Assembly: GCF_000494755.1 (NCBI RefSeq)
Contig: NC_022657.1
Location: forward strand, 8,090,001 to 8,154,000
Direction: 5' to 3'
Length of the DNA stretch: 64,000 nt
Source of the DNA: Amorphoplanes friuliensis DSM 7358
GTDB taxonomy: Bacteria; Actinomycetota; Actinomycetes; Mycobacteriales; Micromonosporaceae
Shown here: in pieces, positions 32,403 to 42,123 of the stretch
Layout: each line of letters begins with the position of its first letter
How positions within the stretch are numbered: position 1 is the first letter of the stretch
Translations under genes and position numbers: made by a program
The notes under the pieces: generated by a model
Database searches by the model: none
What the model was told of the DNA's origin: nothing
What the model saw: only the letters and a program-made list of their open reading frames with translations

Positions 32403-32496
32403 CGCGACTTCCTCCCGGGCAGAGGGCGGCAAGGTTACCAGGCATTGGCCCTGCGTAACCCGTTGATCGCAAGTGCGACTGAATGGATATGGATCA

Positions 32497-34014
32497 CTAC
32501 ACAAGGTCACCGGCGACGAGGATCCGGCGGTCGGTTTTAACCGCATACATCGCCATGTCGGCCTCGTGCAGCAGGCTGTCGGGATCTTGCAGACCCTGGC
32601 GGCCGGTGGCACTGCCGACGCTCGCACTGAGGCCGACGTCGACCGCGCCGATGCGGACGGTCCCGCTCAGTGCGGCGGACAGCCCGTCGGCCACCTCCTT
32701 CCGGCGGTCCACGGGCAGACCCTCCATCAGTACGGCGAACTCGTCACCGCCCAGCCGCCCGACCGTGTCGCCGTCGCGGACCTCCGCGCGCAGCCGCCGG
32801 CCCACCTCGATGAGCAACTGGTCGCCGGTCGCGTGGCCGAACGCGTCGTTGACCGGCTTGAAGTCGTCCAGGTCGACCAGGAAGACGGTCACCGGACCGG
32901 CCGCCAGGGCGTCGTGCAGCCGCTGCATGAACCGCCCGCGGTTGGCCAGGCCGGTGAGCGCGTCGTGGTAGGCCAGCCGGGACAACTCGGTGGTGAGCTT
33001 GTCGCGCTCGTCGAGCAGCTCGGTGATGGCCCGGAAGTCGCTCACCTGCCGGCCGATGACCAGCACGGTGGTCACCACCGCCCCGAGGCCGACGACCCAG
33101 GCCCGCGTGTCCAGCCCTTCGACCGCGAGCAGCAGCGCGGTCAGCAGCCACACGGCGACCATCGCGGCGTACGGGAGGATGCTGTAACGCCGCCGCGGTC
33201 CGGCCGTGACGTCCTGGCGGGCATGGCGGGCGCCGCGTTCCTGGGACCGGGCGGCGACGGCCAGGAGCGTGCTGGCCAGCACGTTGGCGCAGAGCAGCCA
33301 CGGCATGAACCGCGGATCCTGGTAGATCGAGCCGGGCACCGCCTGGAGGACGACCTGCATCACCGCGGCCGTGCCACCGGTGAGCGCGGTGAGCCGGGTG
33401 AACGGTGTGCGGCCGCTCAGGATCAGCCGCACGACGGCGAAGGTCGCCACGAGGAACATCCCGGGCAGCACGAGGATCGCGGTGACGAGCCCGAAGAACC
33501 AGCCGCCTCCCCGGTCGCCGGCCGGCACCTCGAAGAGCCACAGACCGAAGGTGGTCGCGGCGGCCAGGACAGTCGCGACGTCGAGCCGCAGCCGGGACCG
33601 GGCGTTGTCCTCCATCGTGCCCAGCGGGAAGCGCAGCAGACCGGTGACCAGCACCGTGACGCCGACCGCCAGGGCACCGAACTGGAACGACGTCCCGACC
33701 ACCGCCGACGGGCCCGCCGGGTGGCGGGCCACCTCGACCAGCTGCCCGGCGTCGCCGACCAGGAAGGCCGCACCGGCGATGGCGAACAGCGACCACAGGT
33801 GGCGCCCGCTGGGCCGCGACCGGGCGGCCACCCGCCACGAGGTGACCGCAAAACAGGCATGCACGGCCGCCATGAGCAGCCAGAACGTCGCGACCTGGGC
33901 CACTGTGGTGGCCCGCTGCAGCGCGAAGCCGACCGCCGTGATCAGCGCCAGCACGGCCAGGACCACGAGCAGCGGATCCACGCGCAGACCTCGGCGCGCG
34001 TCCGGCCGGTGCAT
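32497..34014 (-). CDS. Membrane-bound diguanylate cyclase (GGDEF)
   Basis: The start is an ATG at 34014 with GAGGTGG just upstream; a longer open frame lacks membrane or family similarity. The 505-residue protein has about nine to ten transmembrane segments in residues 10-325. A short linker and a GGDEF domain follow, with YHDALTGLANRGRF at its start and the active site RLGGDEFAVLME. An RDGD inhibitory site sits five residues before GGDEF, so product feedback by c-di-GMP is expected. The C-terminus has the usual GLSASVGSATG and ADMAMYAVK. No EAL domain is present. The signal sensed by the membrane part is unknown. Confidence 0.87.
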   Translation of the reverse strand: MHRPDARRGLRVDPLLVVLAVLALITAVGFALQRATTVAQVATFWLLMAAVHACFAVTSWRVAARSRPSGRHLWSLFAIAGAAFLVGDAGQLVEVARHPAGPSAVVGTSFQFGALAVGVTVLVTGLLRFPLGTMEDNARSRLRLDVATVLAAATTFGLWLFEVPAGDRGGGWFFGLVTAILVLPGMFLVATFAVVRLILSGRTPFTRLTALTGGTAAVMQVVLQAVPGSIYQDPRFMPWLLCANVLASTLLAVAARSQERGARHARQDVTAGPRRRYSILPYAAMVAVWLLTALLLAVEGLDTRAWVVGLGAVVTTVLVIGRQVSDFRAITELLDERDKLTTELSRLAYHDALTGLANRGRFMQRLHDALAAGPVTVFLVDLDDFKPVNDAFGHATGDQLLIEVGRRLRAEVRDGDTVGRLGGDEFAVLMEGLPVDRRKEVADGLSAALSGTVRIGAVDVGLSASVGSATGRQGLQDPDSLLHEADMAMYAVKTDRRILVAGDLV

Positions 34015-34100
34015 GGCCACCTCGTTCGTTGTCGGGCACCCGTCGGTCGACGGGACGGCTGAACGGTGTGATCGGCGGCCGGCCCGGCGACCTGAGGCGT

Positions 34101-35264
34101 TCAGCCGATCCGGTGGTCGAGGATCCAGGCCTGGGGATTGCCCTTGCGATAGAGCAGCCGCATGACCAGCGGTGTCATGGCGTCCCGGAGCACCGCGCCG
34201 ACCGGACCGGCGGCCTTGGTGCTGCCGCTGCGCTTCCCGTACGCGACGACCTTCTCGACCCGTCCCCGCCGCAGCCCTTCGTACTCGGCGAGCGCCGCCC
34301 CGACGTCGGACCGGGCTTCCAGGCAACGGCCCAGGACAACGGCGTCCTCGATGGCCATCGACGCACCCTGGCCCGAGGACGGCGAGACGGCGTGCGCGGC
34401 ATCACCGATCAGCACCGTCCGGTCGTCACGCCAGACCGGCACCCGCGGCAGGTCCCAGGTGTTCCACGGCCCGACGATCTCGTCGCTGGCCTCGATGATC
34501 GCCGCCGCCGGCATCCCGTCGCCGGCGACCAGCTCGAGCAGGCGCGCCTTCCAGGTGGCGGGCGTCCACGCGGCCGGGTCCACGGGCTGTTTGCTCGGCG
34601 GGTTGGCGAACCACCACACCGAGCCGTCCGGCGCCGTGGCCCAGCCGAAGAACGCCTTCCGCCCGAACGCCATCTGCATGACACCGGGTTCGGGTGCGAG
34701 CGCCGGAGCGACCGGACCGGCCGTGAAGCCGCCGGCGTTGAGCAGTCCTAGGTAGCGCGGTGCCGGTGCGGCCGGGTCCAGGGCCGTCCGTGTCCGCGAG
34801 TGGAGACCGTCCGCGCCGACCAGCAGATCGGCGTTGACGGCGCTGCCGTCCTCGAAGTGGGCGGTCACACCGCCGTCCCGCCGCGTCCGGCCGGTGAGGC
34901 GTTTGCCGTACGCGATCGTGATGCCGCGGCGCACGGCCTCGGCGCGCAGGGCCAGGTAGAGGTCCGCACGCCGGATCGTGGTGGTCGTGGTGCCCAGCGG
35001 CAGCTCGGCCAGCGGTTTCCCGGCCGCGGTCAGCAGCGCCATGGCCGGGGTGGCGAACCCGGCGGAGAAGACCTGCCGCGGGTCGAGGCCGAGCGCCTCG
35101 AGAGCGGACAGGCCGTTCTCGGCGACCGTGACGAACGCGCCGCGCTCGTCGGCTCCGCGGTCGTGGGCCTCGTGGATCAGTGGTGTGAACCCGGCCCGGT
35201 GCAGGGCCAGGGCGACGACGGTGCCGGCGATGCCACCACCGGCGACGACTGCTGTCTTAGTCAT
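34101..35264 (-). CDS. FAD-dependent aromatic-type monooxygenase
   Basis: From the ATG at 35264 the 387-residue protein has the FAD-binding GGGIAGTVVALAL motif (9-21), a DG motif in LLVGADGLHSRTR, and the second FAD motif VLIGDAAHAVSPSSGQGASMAIEDAVVL. This is the group A flavoprotein monooxygenase fold (PHBH-like). The open frame extends far upstream, but the MTKTAVVAGGG start fits the family exactly. The gene faces a PadR regulator, and its start codon lies inside a palindrome that is probably the PadR operator. Inducible oxidation of an aromatic or polyketide-like compound is the natural inference. Confidence 0.85.
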   Translation of the reverse strand: MTKTAVVAGGGIAGTVVALALHRAGFTPLIHEAHDRGADERGAFVTVAENGLSALEALGLDPRQVFSAGFATPAMALLTAAGKPLAELPLGTTTTTIRRADLYLALRAEAVRRGITIAYGKRLTGRTRRDGGVTAHFEDGSAVNADLLVGADGLHSRTRTALDPAAPAPRYLGLLNAGGFTAGPVAPALAPEPGVMQMAFGRKAFFGWATAPDGSVWWFANPPSKQPVDPAAWTPATWKARLLELVAGDGMPAAAIIEASDEIVGPWNTWDLPRVPVWRDDRTVLIGDAAHAVSPSSGQGASMAIEDAVVLGRCLEARSDVGAALAEYEGLRRGRVEKVVAYGKRSGSTKAAGPVGAVLRDAMTPLVMRLLYRKGNPQAWILDHRIG

Positions 35265-35274
35265 AGAATGACTA
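35258..35274. promoter_or_regulatory. Candidate PadR operator overlapping the monooxygenase start codon
   Basis: TAGTCAT-AGA-ATGACTA is a perfect 7-3-7 inverted repeat that includes the monooxygenase ATG. A further copy of the minus-strand half-site ATAGTCAT occurs at 35282-35289, making an extended operator of three half-sites before the PadR gene. Binding by a repressor here would block both transcription and the ribosome-entry region of the monooxygenase. Confidence 0.6.
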
Positions 35275-35327
35275 TGCATGCCATGACTATGGCTGGCAAC
35301 CCCGGGGAAACCCCTAGGCTGTGGACC

Positions 35328-35924
35328 ATGACGTCTGCGCTGCCTCGCCGGTCGACCCTGGCGATGGTGCTGCTGGCTCTGCTGGCCGAGGCGCCCATGC
35401 ACCCGTACCGGATGCAGCAGATGATCAAGGAGCGCGGGCAGGACCAACTGGTCAACGTCGCCCAGCGCAACAGCGTCTATCAGGCGCTCGACCGGCTGGT
35501 CCGCGACGGTCTGGCCCGGCCCGGCGGCACCGCGCGGGAGGCCGGGCGCCCCGAACGCACGGTCTACGAGATCACCGAGGCCGGCGGCGCCACCCTGCGG
35601 CGCTGGCTGACCGAGATGCTGCCCACGCCGGCCCGCGAGTTCCCGGAATTCCCGGCCGCGCTGGCGTTCCTTCCGATCCTGGACCCGGCTGAAGTCCGCA
35701 CCCTGCTCGAACGCCGCGCCACGACACTGCGGGAAAAGCTGGCGCAGATCGACGCCCAGGCGCCACCCGGGCTGCCGCGGCTCTTCCTGATCGAGGACGA
35801 GTACCGCTCGGCGATGCTGCGCGCGGAGCTGACCTGGCTCGACGCGCTCGTCGACGACCTCGCCTCGGGCCGCCTGAGCTGGGACGAGAACCTGATCGTG
35901 GAGACGCTCGCGGAGTTCGGCTAG
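35328..35924 (+). CDS. PadR family transcriptional regulator
   Basis: The 198-residue protein has the PadR winged helix, with ALLAEAPMHPYRMQQMIKERG, then NSVYQALDRLVRDGLARPGG and the wing RPERTVYEITEAGGATLRRWL. A C-terminal helical dimerisation arm (AEVRTLLERRATTLREKLAQI) follows, typical of the long PadR-s1 subfamily. It is divergent from the monooxygenase gene and probably represses it in response to a phenolic or drug-like ligand. Its TAG stop shares CTAG (35921-35924) with the stop of the convergent meaB gene, so the two genes overlap by exactly four bases. Confidence 0.87.
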   Translation: MTSALPRRSTLAMVLLALLAEAPMHPYRMQQMIKERGQDQLVNVAQRNSVYQALDRLVRDGLARPGGTAREAGRPERTVYEITEAGGATLRRWLTEMLPTPAREFPEFPAALAFLPILDPAEVRTLLERRATTLREKLAQIDAQAPPGLPRLFLIEDEYRSAMLRAELTWLDALVDDLASGRLSWDENLIVETLAEFG

Positions 35925-36891
35925 AGGTCCTTGATCAGCGACTCGGCTGCTGCGTACGGGTCGAGCCCGCCGGCGGCCACACGCGCGGCGAGGTCGCTCA
36001 GCGCCGTACCCTCGCGCAATGAGCCCAGGCGGGCACGGAGCGTGCCGAGCGCGATGGCCTCGACCTCCGCGGCGGCCCGCGCCTCCCGCCGGGCTTGGAG
36101 CCGGCCGGACGACTCCAGCCACGCCCGGTGTTTTTCGATGGCGGCGACAACGTCGTCGACACCTTCACCCTTGACCGCCACGGCCCGCACGACCTGCGGC
36201 CGCCACTCGCCCGGACTGCGCTCGCCGAGCGAGAGCATGCCCTGGATGTCGCGGTAGGTCGCATCGGCGCCCGGCCGGTCGGCCTTGTTGACCACAAAAA
36301 CGTCGGCGATCTCGAGGATGCCCGCCTTGACCGCCTGGATCGCGTCGCCCATCCCGGGCGCGAGCAGCACCAGCGTGGTGTCGGCCAGCGAGGCGATCTC
36401 CACCTCGGCCTGGCCCACACCGACCGTCTCGACGAGCACCACGTCACAGCCCGCGCCTTCGAGCACGCGCACGGCCTGCGGGGTCGCCGCGGCGAGACCA
36501 CCGAGCTGACCGCGGCTCGACATCGACCGGATGTAGACGCCGGGGTCGGTGGTGTGGTCCTGCATCCGGATCCGGTCACCCAGGATCGCGCCCCCGGTGA
36601 ACGGGCTCGACGGGTCGACCGCGAGCACACCGACGCGGTGCCCGGCCTTGCGCAACGCGCGGACCAGCTCGTTCGTGGTCGTGGACTTGCCCACCCCAGG
36701 AGATCCGGTCAGGCCCACCACCTGAGCCCGGCCCGCGTACGGGGCCAGCGCCGCGGCGACCTCGGCGAGCTTCGGGTCGCCGTTCTCGACCAGGGTGATC
36801 AGGCGCGCGACCGACCGGGGATCGCCCTCCCGCGCACGGGCCACCAGCGTCGGAACGTCCCGGGTCCTCACCCTCGCATCCTGCCTCACGA

Positions 36892-36895
<4 letters not shown>
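35921..36895 (-). CDS. meaB: MeaB/ArgK GTPase, acyl-CoA mutase chaperone
   Basis: The 324-residue protein has the P-loop GSPGVGKST (K70), then VDPSSPFTGGAILGDRIRMQDH, the ETVGVGQAE switch region and the NKAD guanine-recognition motif. These are diagnostic of MeaB-type G3E GTPases, which load and protect adenosylcobalamin on methylmalonyl-CoA or isobutyryl-CoA mutase. The TTG at 36895 overlaps the thiolase stop (TTGA); internal GTG codons at 36889 and 36871 are alternative starts. Its likely client is the mutase large subunit at 27.3-28.9 kb, with epimerase two genes upstream. Confidence 0.9.
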
Positions 36896-38076
<1,181 letters not shown>

Positions 38077-38177
38077 GGGAGGCTTCGCTTTCTCCTGAAC
38101 GATGGTTAGGTCAGCGTAACCGGATGGCCGTTCTGTTACTCCCCGGGGACCGCCGCGAGAATGTCACACTCTCCGAC

Positions 38178-38630
38178 ATGGAATCACTTCGCGACCTGGA
38201 CTCGCTGCCCGAGGTGGGCCTGCTCCGCGTCGATCACGTCGGCATCGCGGTGCCCGACCTGGACGAGGCGATCTTGTTCTACGCCCAGATCTTCGGCATG
38301 CGCTGCGTCCACGAGGAGACGAACGAGGACCAGGGCGTCCGCGAGGCGATGCTCGTGGCCGGCGACGACGGCACGGGCGCGCGCATCCAGCTGCTCGCGC
38401 CGCTGCGCCCCGACTCGGCGATCGCGAAGTTCCTCGACCGCAGCGGCCCGGGACTGCAGCAACTGGCCTACACGGTGGCGGATGTCGAGGCCACCAGCGA
38501 CGCGTTGCGGGCCCGCGGGCTGCGACTGCTCTACGACGAGCCGAAACGCGGCACGGCCGGCTCGCGCATCAACTTCGTGCACCCGAAGGACGCCGGCGGT
38601 GTCCTGGTCGAGTTGGTGCAACCCTCCTGA
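38178..38630 (+). CDS. mce: Methylmalonyl-CoA epimerase
   Basis: The 150-residue protein is a vicinal-oxygen-chelate fold. The start at 38178 gives the usual family length; an ATG at 38124 in the same frame is possible. Features are RVDHVGIAVPDLDEAILFY (metal His), NEDQGVREAML, a Gln ligand in RIQLLAPL, and FVHPKDAGGVLVELV (Glu ligand). At the position where enzymes such as that of Propionibacterium have HHIAF, this one has QQLAY, replacing the third ligand His by Gln. It interconverts (R)- and (S)-methylmalonyl-CoA, linking propionyl-CoA carboxylation to the B12 mutase. Confidence 0.85.
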   Translation: MESLRDLDSLPEVGLLRVDHVGIAVPDLDEAILFYAQIFGMRCVHEETNEDQGVREAMLVAGDDGTGARIQLLAPLRPDSAIAKFLDRSGPGLQQLAYTVADVEATSDALRARGLRLLYDEPKRGTAGSRINFVHPKDAGGVLVELVQPS

Positions 38631-38910
38631 TTAGTACGCCTTGCGGGTGAAAAGTCCTGACGTTACTGCTGCGGACTGGCAGGATCGTCGGCAACAGCGA
38701 GCGCCGCGGGGCGACCGTGTGCGACGATCTTCCGATTCCGGGCGGCACAGCAGGTAGCGGCGTGACGACGCTGTGCGGGCAACCACCCCGCGACGCCATC
38801 CGAACGGCCGACATCGGCCTCCGGGAGCCCGGTCGAAGGTGATCTCGGGCGGGAATACCCGGCCCGTACGGTCTTGCGTGGCCCCCTGGGGGGTCTGCCA
38901 GTATGTCCCA
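38631..38910. other. 280-bp intergenic region, no gene; promoter region of the coiled-coil gene pair
   Basis: No coding sequence of credible composition is seen. Near its 3' end, 18-34 bp before the next ATG, is a G/C-symmetric block GGCCCCCTGGGGGGTC (38880-38895) that could act as a protein-binding site. The promoter for the Scy/FilP-like gene at 38911 must lie here. No RNA gene was recognised. Confidence 0.4.
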
Positions 38911-40209
38911 ATGCCCCAGCAGCAGGATGCCAATCTCGCGTTCTTCGAAAGCGCAAATTCGCAGCACGACTTCACGGTTGTCCTGCGTGGATACGACCGC
39001 GGGCAGGTGGATGCCCATCTCGGCCGGCTCGTCGCCGCCCTGAACCAGTCCGAGCAGGCCCGCGGTGAGGCCGAGCAGCGGATGAACGACGCGCAGCGCC
39101 GGCTGCGCCAGGCGGAGCAGCGTCTCAACGCCCTCGAGCAGAAGCTGGCCGACAGCAACAAGCTCCTCGAGGAGAACAACCGGCCGACCCTCTCCGGGCT
39201 GGGCACCCGGGTCGAGCAGATCCTCCGGCTGGCCGAGGAACAGGCCAACGACCACCGTAGCGAGGCCAAGCGGGAGTCCGAGGGCATCCTCTCCGCGGCC
39301 CGCCTCGAAGCACGCGAGATCACCGACAAGGCCCGTGCCGAGGCCGCCGCGATGAAGGCGACCGCCGAGCGTGAGGCGGGGCAGGTCCGCACGCAGGCCG
39401 AGCGCGAGTCCGCGGAAAATCGCGTGCAGGCCCGGCGCGAGGCGGACACGCTGCGCTCGGACGCCGACCGCGAGACCAAGCAGCTGCGCACGGTCACCGC
39501 GCACGAGGTCGCCGAGCTCAAGTCGACCGTCGAGCGGGAGGTCGCCTCGCTGCGGGCCACCGCCGAGCGGGAGATCACCCAGCTGCGGGCCAAGGCAGCC
39601 CGTGAGGCCGAGGAGAAGCGCGCCGAGGCCACCAAGATGCTGACCGACGCCCGCGACAAGCGCGACAAGGACCTGCAGGCCCTCGCGCTGGAGACCGCGG
39701 AGCGCCGGGAGAAGAGCGAGCGCGAGGAGTCGCAGCGCCACGCCGCCCAGGTCAACGCCACCCAGAAGATGGTGGCCGAGGCCGAGGAGCGCGCCCGCGC
39801 CGCCGAGGACCGCGCCAAGGAGATCGAGCAGCGCGCCGAGAGCCGCCGCGTCGAGTCCGAGCGCACCGCCATCGAGACGGTCGAGAAGGCCCGCGCCCTG
39901 GCGGAGAAGACGGTCACCGAGGCTCGTTCCGAGTCCAGCCGTCTGCTCAGCGAGGCCCGCACGGAGGCCGAGCTGACCACGCAGGCCGCCAAGCGTGAGG
40001 TCGACGACCTGACCCGTCAGAAGGACGCGGTCACCAACCAGCTGGGCCAGATGCTCTCCGGCCTCTCCGGCCTGGTGCCGACGGTCGGTGCCGCGGCCAA
40101 GGCCGCCGAGGTCGTCAAGCAGGCCGAGGCCAAGTCCGACGCCCCGGCGCCGCGCGAGCCCGAGGCCGAGGAAGCCGGCCAGCCCGAGGCGGTCGCCAAG
40201 TCCAGCTGA
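38911..40209 (+). CDS. DivIVA-like coiled-coil protein (Scy/FilP family)
   Basis: The 432-residue protein starts with MPQQQDANLAFFESANSQHDF and then VVLRGYDRGQVDAHLGRLVAAL, the N-terminal DivIVA-type membrane/curvature motif. From about residue 45 to 385 it is almost unbroken heptad-like coiled coil, rich in Ala, Glu, Arg and Lys, with a repeated RAEAxx/EREA pattern. The end is a short Ala/Glu/Pro tail. Proteins of this make-up organise polar growth and form intermediate-filament-like structures in Streptomyces (Scy, FilP), there also beside epimerase and thiolase genes. The length lies between FilP (about 310) and Scy (about 1300). Confidence 0.8.
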   Translation: MPQQQDANLAFFESANSQHDFTVVLRGYDRGQVDAHLGRLVAALNQSEQARGEAEQRMNDAQRRLRQAEQRLNALEQKLADSNKLLEENNRPTLSGLGTRVEQILRLAEEQANDHRSEAKRESEGILSAARLEAREITDKARAEAAAMKATAEREAGQVRTQAERESAENRVQARREADTLRSDADRETKQLRTVTAHEVAELKSTVEREVASLRATAEREITQLRAKAAREAEEKRAEATKMLTDARDKRDKDLQALALETAERREKSEREESQRHAAQVNATQKMVAEAEERARAAEDRAKEIEQRAESRRVESERTAIETVEKARALAEKTVTEARSESSRLLSEARTEAELTTQAAKREVDDLTRQKDAVTNQLGQMLSGLSGLVPTVGAAAKAAEVVKQAEAKSDAPAPREPEAEEAGQPEAVAKSS

Positions 40210-40295
40210 GTCGTTTGCCACTCGGTTCCCGGTTGCGCCACCCTTGCGCTTGCGTAACGGTTGAAGGAACCGGGCCGGTTGTGCGAAGGCGTTTG

Positions 40296-40328
40296 CGGGC
40301 CGTACCGGAGCTCCTCCGGTGCGGCCCG
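40296..40328 (+). terminator. Intrinsic terminator between the two coiled-coil genes
   Basis: A 15-bp stem, CGGGCCGTACCGGAG (40296-40310) with CTCCGGTGCGGCCCG (40314-40328), has a single T-G wobble and a 3-base loop. It is followed directly by TTTGTTT. It should separate the two genes into different transcripts. The second gene then needs its own promoter in 40330-40430. Confidence 0.8.
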
Positions 40329-40440
40329 TTTGTTTCCACACGTAGCCTGGGCACAGACAAATCACAACCAGACGCACAGTCCCGCCAGGCCGGTGTGTAT
40401 CGGCACGTCACGGGACGATGCGTATGTGAGGATGGAAAGT

Positions 40441-41991
40441 ATGTCGCACGGCGGGGAAATCTTCGGTCTCGGTGGAGACGCAGCCTCCGAGCCCAGCTTC
40501 GAGACCGCCCTGCGGGGTTATGAGAAAAAGCAGGTCGAACGCTATGTCGCGCGGGCCGAGAACGAGATAGCGGCTCTGGCGAGCGAGCGCGAGCAGGCCT
40601 ACTCGCAGATCCAGGCGATGGCCGGACAGATCGACCGGCTTCAGCAGGAGGCCAACCAGGCGCGGCGCCGGCCGGGCATGGGCGCCGAGGTCTCGTTCCG
40701 CCATCTGGGACCCAAGGTCGAGGAAATACTGGCCAAGGCCGAAGAAGTCGCCGCGGACATCAAGAGTTCCGCCACCGACGACATCGCCGCCCGTCTGGCC
40801 GAGGCCGAGCGGATCCGGGCGGAGGCCGAGGCCCACGCCCACGACGGCATCCGCGACTTCGAGATCGCGCTGGCCGCCCGCCGCGCCGACGAGGAAAAAG
40901 CCGACGTCGCCCGGCGTGCCGCCGCCGAGAAGTCGCTGGCGACCAGCCGTCAGGCCGCCGAGCAGCTGCGCGCGGAGGCCGAGTCCACGCTCGCCCGCGC
41001 CCGTTCGGAGGCCCAGCAGCTCACCGAGCGCACCGCGCAGGAGTCCCAGCGGGCCCGCGCCGAGGCCGACGGTTACGTCAAGTCGACCCGGATGCAGGCC
41101 GACCAGGAGCTCAAGGCGCTGCGGGACAAGACCCAGCAGGACGTCGCCAAGCTGCGCGCGGACGCCGAGCGGGAGCGCGCCGAGCTCAAGGCGACCGTCG
41201 ACCGCGAGGTCGCCCAGCGCCGCCAGGAGCTGACGCAGGAGCTGACCCAGATGCGGTCCGCCGTCGAGAAGCAGTGCGCCGACCTGCGCAGCGAGGCCGA
41301 CAAATATGCGGAGGAGGTGCTGCGCCGCTCCGACGAGCAGGCCACCGCCATCCGCAAGGAGATCGCCGCTCAGCAGGACAAGATCGCCGGCGCCGGCCGG
41401 GATCTCGCGGCGGCGCAGGCCAAGACCGCCGAGGCCGAGAAGAAGGTCGCCGAGGCGAACGCCCGCGCGAAGGCCGCCGAGACCGAGGCGGAACGCATGC
41501 AGCAGCGCCTGGCCGACGTGAAGAAGGAGCTCGAGGCCGAGCTCGTGCACGTCGCCGAGGCGAAGCGGGCGGGTGAGGCCGCGGAGCGCCGCGCCACCGA
41601 CGTCCGCCGCCAGGTGCAAAAGGAGGCCAAGCGGGTCGCCGAGCTCGCCGCCGCCGCGGTCCTGGCTGCGGCTGCCTCGCCCGACGGCGAGGACGATTAC
41701 GACGACGAGGATCTGTCGTCGCCCAGTGTGGCCGCGGCAGCCGCCTCGGTCGCGCCGGTGGCCACCGGTCACGCCGCTGTTGTTCCGCCGTCGTCCGCAC
41801 CGCAGACCACCACCTCGGGCGGCGGCCAGCACGCGGCTCCCGAGAAGGCCTCCACGACCACGGACAAGGCCGCGACGCCTGCATCGGGCCCGGCCACTCC
41901 GGCTGCAGCGGCCGCACCGGCCAAGGTGACCGCCTCGGCGAAGGTGACGGCCCGGCCGACCGACAGCCGCGTCGGCGTCGACGCCGACTGA
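40441..41991 (+). CDS. Second DivIVA-like coiled-coil protein (Scy/FilP family) with Ala/Pro/Thr tail
   Basis: I chose the ATG at 40441, preceded by GGAAAG; an ATG three codons earlier is possible. The 516-residue product has FETALRGYEKKQVERYVARAENEI near the N-terminus, the same RGYxxxQV motif as its neighbour. A coiled coil of about 370 residues (60-430) follows, then an acidic DGEDDYDDED patch and a disordered Ala/Thr/Pro/Ser tail. It is a paralogue of the upstream gene product, and the two could co-assemble at growing tips or septa. No enzymatic domain is seen. Older databases often label such proteins cellulose-binding, with little basis. Confidence 0.8.
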   Translation: MSHGGEIFGLGGDAASEPSFETALRGYEKKQVERYVARAENEIAALASEREQAYSQIQAMAGQIDRLQQEANQARRRPGMGAEVSFRHLGPKVEEILAKAEEVAADIKSSATDDIAARLAEAERIRAEAEAHAHDGIRDFEIALAARRADEEKADVARRAAAEKSLATSRQAAEQLRAEAESTLARARSEAQQLTERTAQESQRARAEADGYVKSTRMQADQELKALRDKTQQDVAKLRADAERERAELKATVDREVAQRRQELTQELTQMRSAVEKQCADLRSEADKYAEEVLRRSDEQATAIRKEIAAQQDKIAGAGRDLAAAQAKTAEAEKKVAEANARAKAAETEAERMQQRLADVKKELEAELVHVAEAKRAGEAAERRATDVRRQVQKEAKRVAELAAAAVLAAAASPDGEDDYDDEDLSSPSVAAAAASVAPVATGHAAVVPPSSAPQTTTSGGGQHAAPEKASTTTDKAATPASGPATPAAAAAPAKVTASAKVTARPTDSRVGVDAD

Positions 41992-42006
41992 GCAGGAGCA
42001 CTTCAC

Positions 42007-42056
42007 TCCCGGCGGGTGGCGGCACGGGGTCCGTACCGCTAAATTGCCCGCCGGGA
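42007..42056 (+). terminator. Stem-loop after the second coiled-coil gene
   Basis: TCCCGGCGGG (42007-42016) and CCCGCCGGGA (42047-42056) form a perfect 10-bp stem around a 30-base loop. The loop itself can pair internally (ACGG with CCGT). It lies 15 bp after the stop codon. There is no T-tract, so it may be a terminator or a transcript-stabilising structure. Confidence 0.45.
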
Positions 42057-42123
42057 AGTTCGTTCACCGTCCCGGTCGCCGACCGCCGCACGGACCTCCC
42101 GATGGTCCCCTGTGGAGGTTCCG

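Noticed and set aside
32403..32627. N-terminal extension of the sugar-binding lipoprotein
   Set aside because: The ATG at 32402 follows GGAGGAAG and starts a standard lipoprotein signal; the extension is unrelated to the family.
35265..36122. Extension of the monooxygenase frame upstream to give a 673-residue protein
   Set aside because: The added part lies antisense to the PadR gene, has arginine/glycine-rich shadow composition, and the FAD motif starts normally at the ATG at 35264.
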